NCBI GenBank assembly: GCA_947442105.1
Contig: CANEVH010000012.1
Coordinates: 1 to 64,000 of the forward strand
Reading direction: 5' to 3'
Source: Comamonadaceae bacterium
GTDB taxonomy: Bacteria > Pseudomonadota > Gammaproteobacteria > Burkholderiales > Burkholderiaceae_C
Length of the DNA stretch: 64,000 nt
The notes below the pieces were generated by a model, which was not told the origin of the DNA, searched no databases, and saw nothing but the letters and a program-made list of their open reading frames with translations. Positions 61,349-64,000 of this stretch are shown piece after piece; the first letter of the stretch is position 1, and every line of letters begins with the position of its first letter. Made by a program: the position numbers and the translations under genes.

Positions 61349-62818
61349 ATGAAAATTTTTATTCCTATCACCGTGCACAAGCCGCACGCCTTGCCGTGGG
61401 CGGTCTTGGGCGCAGTCTTGGCGGCGCTCTGCCTTTCGGGCTGCGCCCTGGGTTTGCCGCCCACGCAGGTGCCGTCCCAGGTCAGCACCCAGTGGCACGC
61501 GCCCCTTCCACACGAGGGGCAACTGGTGCAAATGCGCGATTGGTGGAAAGCGCAACAAGATCCGCTCTTGCTTGATTTGCTGGACGCGGCGCAAGACGCC
61601 AGCCCCAGCGTGGCCCAGGCCGCCGCGCGGCTGCAGTCTGCCCGCGCCAACCAGGCCACCGCACAGGCCGCGCTGGTGCCGCGCGTTGACGCCAGCCTGG
61701 CCACCAGCCGAGGCCAGACCCAGCCCCTCACGCCTGTGGCCACTACCAGCAGTGCGGGGCTGCAAGCCAGCTGGGAGATTGACTTGGTGGGCGCCAACCG
61801 TGTGGCCAGTGAGGCCGCCAACGCCCAAGTGCAATCCGGGCAGGCCCAGTGGCACGACGCACGGGTGGCGGTAGCGGCTGAGCTGGCCAACAGCTACTTT
61901 GCCTGGCGCGCGTGCAAACGCTTGGCGCAGACCGCCCAGCGCGACGCGGCCTCGCGCCAAGAAACCGCGCGCCTGACGGAATTGCTGCTGCGCGCTGGTC
62001 TAGCTCGCGCGGGCGACCTGGCCCTCGCCCAGGCTAGCGCTGCCGATGGCCGCAGCCGACAAAGCCAGCAAACTGCCCAGTGCGATGTGGCGCTCAAAGG
62101 CCTGGTGGCGCTCACGGCTTGGGAGGAAGGCGCATTGCGCCAGCGTCTGGCCCGGCCCGTGGCTTCGGCGCCCGATCTGCCCTCGTTTGCGGTCACCGCG
62201 CTACCCGCCCAAACCATCAGCCAGCGCCCCGACGTGTTTGCCGCCGAGCGCGATGTGGTGGTGGCCAGTGCGGCCGTGGGCAGTGCCCGCGCGCAGCAAT
62301 GGCCGCGCTTGACCCTGAGCGGCTCCATCGGCGGTTTGCGCTACAGCGCGCTGGGTGTTGACAGCGACCTGACCACCTGGTCGCTTGGGCCGCTGGCGCT
62401 CAACCTGCCCATTTTCGACGCCGGCCAGCGCGCCGCCAATGTGGACCTGGCGCAGGCCAACTACACCCAAAGCGTGGTGGCCTACCGCGCCAAGGTGCGC
62501 AACGCGGTGCGCGAGGTGGAAGAGGCCCTGGTGAACTTGCAAAGCACCCAGGCCCGTAGCGCCGACGCTGCCCTGGCCCTGGGCGGCTACAGCCAAGCGC
62601 TTGAACTGGGCACGCTGCGCTACCGGCAGGGCATGGCCAACCTGCTCGAACTAGAAGATGCGCGGCGCCTTGCCTTGGCGGCAGAGTCCGCCTTGGCCAC
62701 GCTACAGCTGGACCGCCAGCGCGCCTGGGTGGCCTTGTACCGCGCCGCTGGTGGCGGCTGGGACGCGCAGGAGGCGCAGACCACGGTGGTCCCACCAGTC
62801 CCCTTACTGGCCCCCTGA
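61349..62818 (+). CDS. RND efflux outer membrane lipoprotein, NodT/OprM family
   Basis: 489 aa, TolC-like outer-membrane channel. A lipoprotein signal ends in CLSGC (about residues 28-32). The two repeated OEP halves follow, with WWKAQQDPLLLDLLDAA and SWEIDLVGANRVASEAA in the first and SIGGLRYSALGVDSDLTTWS then LNLPIFDAGQRAANVDLAQ in the second. ATG 61349 is preferred over an upstream frame that runs into the ZIP gene. It forms an operon with the adaptor gene that follows. Confidence 0.92.
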   Translation: MKIFIPITVHKPHALPWAVLGAVLAALCLSGCALGLPPTQVPSQVSTQWHAPLPHEGQLVQMRDWWKAQQDPLLLDLLDAAQDASPSVAQAAARLQSARANQATAQAALVPRVDASLATSRGQTQPLTPVATTSSAGLQASWEIDLVGANRVASEAANAQVQSGQAQWHDARVAVAAELANSYFAWRACKRLAQTAQRDAASRQETARLTELLLRAGLARAGDLALAQASAADGRSRQSQQTAQCDVALKGLVALTAWEEGALRQRLARPVASAPDLPSFAVTALPAQTISQRPDVFAAERDVVVASAAVGSARAQQWPRLTLSGSIGGLRYSALGVDSDLTTWSLGPLALNLPIFDAGQRAANVDLAQANYTQSVVAYRAKVRNAVREVEEALVNLQSTQARSADAALALGGYSQALELGTLRYRQGMANLLELEDARRLALAAESALATLQLDRQRAWVALYRAAGGGWDAQEAQTTVVPPVPLLAP

Positions 62819-62848
62819 CCGCAGCGCAAGCACTATGGAATTGATGCA

Positions 62849-64000
62849 ATGACCTCGAAAGTAAAACCCATGAACCTTTTAACCATGTGGACCCAGCCCC
62901 GCCTGGCGCTGGGCCTGTTGGGCGGCGCGGCGCTGCTGATGGGCTTGGGCCTGTGGGGCACGCGCTCTCAGGCCGCAGACCCCAAACCGGTTGCAGCCGT
63001 CAAACCCGCCCTCACCGTGAGCACGGTGCAAGCCATGGTGCGTAGCATTCCTACCGTGTTGGCGGCCCATGGCAATGTGCTGGCCTGGCAAGAAGCCAGC
63101 GTGGGCGCCGAATTGGGCGGCATGCGGGTACAAGCGCTGCACGTCAATGTGGGGGATGTGGTGCGCAGTGGCCAGTTGCTGGCCACTTTGGCTTCTGAGG
63201 GCGTGCAGGCGGACGTGGCGCTGGCGCGCGCCCAGTTGGCAGAAGCGCAGGCCAACAGTGCGGATGCGGTGGGCAATGCCGACCGCGCCCGCGCCCTGCA
63301 AGCCACGGGCGCCCTGAGTGCCCAGCAGATTGCCCAGTTGTTGACCACCGAACAAACCGCAGCAGCCCGTCTGGAGTCGGCCAGAGCCGCGTTGCAAGCG
63401 CAACTCTTGCGCCTGAAATACACCCAGGTGCTGGCGCCTGACAGCGGCACCATCACAGCGCGCAGCACCTCGCTGGGCGCGGTGGTGGGGGCGGGCACGG
63501 AGATGTTTCGCATGATCCGCCAGGGCCGCCTGGAGTGGCGCGCGGAGCTGACATCGGCGGAGCTGGCCCGCGTGCCGGTGGGCACCTCGGTGGTGGTGGT
63601 GGCACCCGGCGGCGCCCAAGCCCAGGGCCGGGTGCGCATGGTGGCGCCCACGGTGGATGCGCAAACCCGGTTGGGCCTGGTGTATGTCGATTTGCTCGGC
63701 CCCGTGGCGCCCGGCAAAACCCCGCTGTCGGCAAGCTTCAAACCGGGCATGTACGCGCAAGGCAGCTTTGTGCTGGGCAAGTCGGAGGCGCTGACGATTT
63801 CGCAGCAAGCGGTGGTGGTGCGCGACGGCTTTAGCTATTGCTTTCAGGTCAAGCCCGACGGCCGGGTAGCGCAAGTCAAGATCAGCACCGGGCGGCGTGT
63901 GGGTGACGCCTCTGCTGGCATGGTGGAGGTGCTTGAGGGCCTGGAAAAAGGGGCAATGGTCGTGGCCAGCGGAGCTGGGTTTTTGAACGATGGCGACATG
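62849..64000 (+). CDS. RND efflux periplasmic adaptor subunit, partial 3'
   Basis: 384 codons visible, running off the window without a stop. The N-terminal hydrophobic segment (about residues 17-38, LALGLLGGAALLMGLGLWG) is an anchor or signal. A barrel-sandwich/lipoyl half (VLAWQEASVGAELGGMRVQ, VGDVVRSGQLLATL), a short alpha-hairpin (about 125-185) and the returning lipoyl half (VLAPDSGTITARSTSLG) follow, then the beta-barrel. It would link the NodT channel to an inner-membrane RND pump expected downstream. ATG 62849 or ATG 62870 may be used; substrate unknown. Confidence 0.9.
   Translation, partial: MTSKVKPMNLLTMWTQPRLALGLLGGAALLMGLGLWGTRSQAADPKPVAAVKPALTVSTVQAMVRSIPTVLAAHGNVLAWQEASVGAELGGMRVQALHVNVGDVVRSGQLLATLASEGVQADVALARAQLAEAQANSADAVGNADRARALQATGALSAQQIAQLLTTEQTAAARLESARAALQAQLLRLKYTQVLAPDSGTITARSTSLGAVVGAGTEMFRMIRQGRLEWRAELTSAELARVPVGTSVVVVAPGGAQAQGRVRMVAPTVDAQTRLGLVYVDLLGPVAPGKTPLSASFKPGMYAQGSFVLGKSEALTISQQAVVVRDGFSYCFQVKPDGRVAQVKISTGRRVGDASAGMVEVLEGLEKGAMVVASGAGFLNDGDM

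Overview
The window is about 64 kb of GC-rich, densely packed chromosome from a betaproteobacterium, most likely a member of the Comamonadaceae close to Rhodoferax or Polaromonas. Protein content and gene order suggest this: dapC-dapD-pilU-dapE-prmB, smc-zipA-ligA-def, glyA-nrdR-ribD-ribE, cysS divergent from ppiA/ppiB-lpxH, a BPSS1780-family membrane protein next to APH-type thrB, and frequent ATGA/TGATG stop-start overlaps. This assignment is inference; no 16S gene is present.

Layout. 1-2.4 kb: the 3' end of a giant Ig-repeat surface protein, cut by one in-frame amber codon and ending in a textbook terminator. 2.7-5.6 kb: an Old Yellow Enzyme, a lipoprotein sugar dehydrogenase and a small secreted protein. 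5.6-13 kb (minus): the lysine-pathway genes dapC, dapD and dapE, with pilU, prmB and an ABC-F ATPase. 13-21 kb (plus): an orphan HPt protein, then smc, zipA, ligA, def. 21-28.4 kb: pyrD, rpiA, a GH16 lipoprotein, ribE/ribD/nrdR/glyA and a lytic transglycosylase. 28.8-36 kb: a large DUF349 protein, then lpxH, two cyclophilins, a Csd6-like YkuD protein and a TPR protein. 36-41.7 kb: cysS, an AlkA-type glycosylase, accA, tilS, lysC, tRNA-Ser(GCT). 42-46.5 kb: an exported alpha/beta hydrolase, then modE divergent from modABC with a candidate ModE box. 46.6-51.7 kb: a gamma-glutamyltransferase-family enzyme, a degraded intergenic stretch and a solitary 1016-aa fused restriction-modification enzyme, the most accessory-looking part. 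51.8-64 kb: a UvrD helicase, BPSS1780 protein, thrB, polA, a dienelactone hydrolase, a ZIP transporter and the start of an RND efflux operon that runs off the window.

How the genes connect: lysC, dapC/D/E and thrB belong to aspartate-family amino acid synthesis. smc, zipA, ligA and polA serve the chromosome and division. lpxH, the lytic transglycosylase and the Csd6-like protein act on the envelope. modEABC is a complete molybdate uptake unit with its regulator.

The most unusual pattern is a family of five ~50-nt nested-hairpin elements, four of them just downstream of a gene and in the gene's sense orientation, with a compensatory base-pair change in the inner stem. The fifth lies just upstream of the restriction-modification gene. 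I found no CRISPR array, rRNA, complete insertion sequence, prophage or clearly new multi-gene system.
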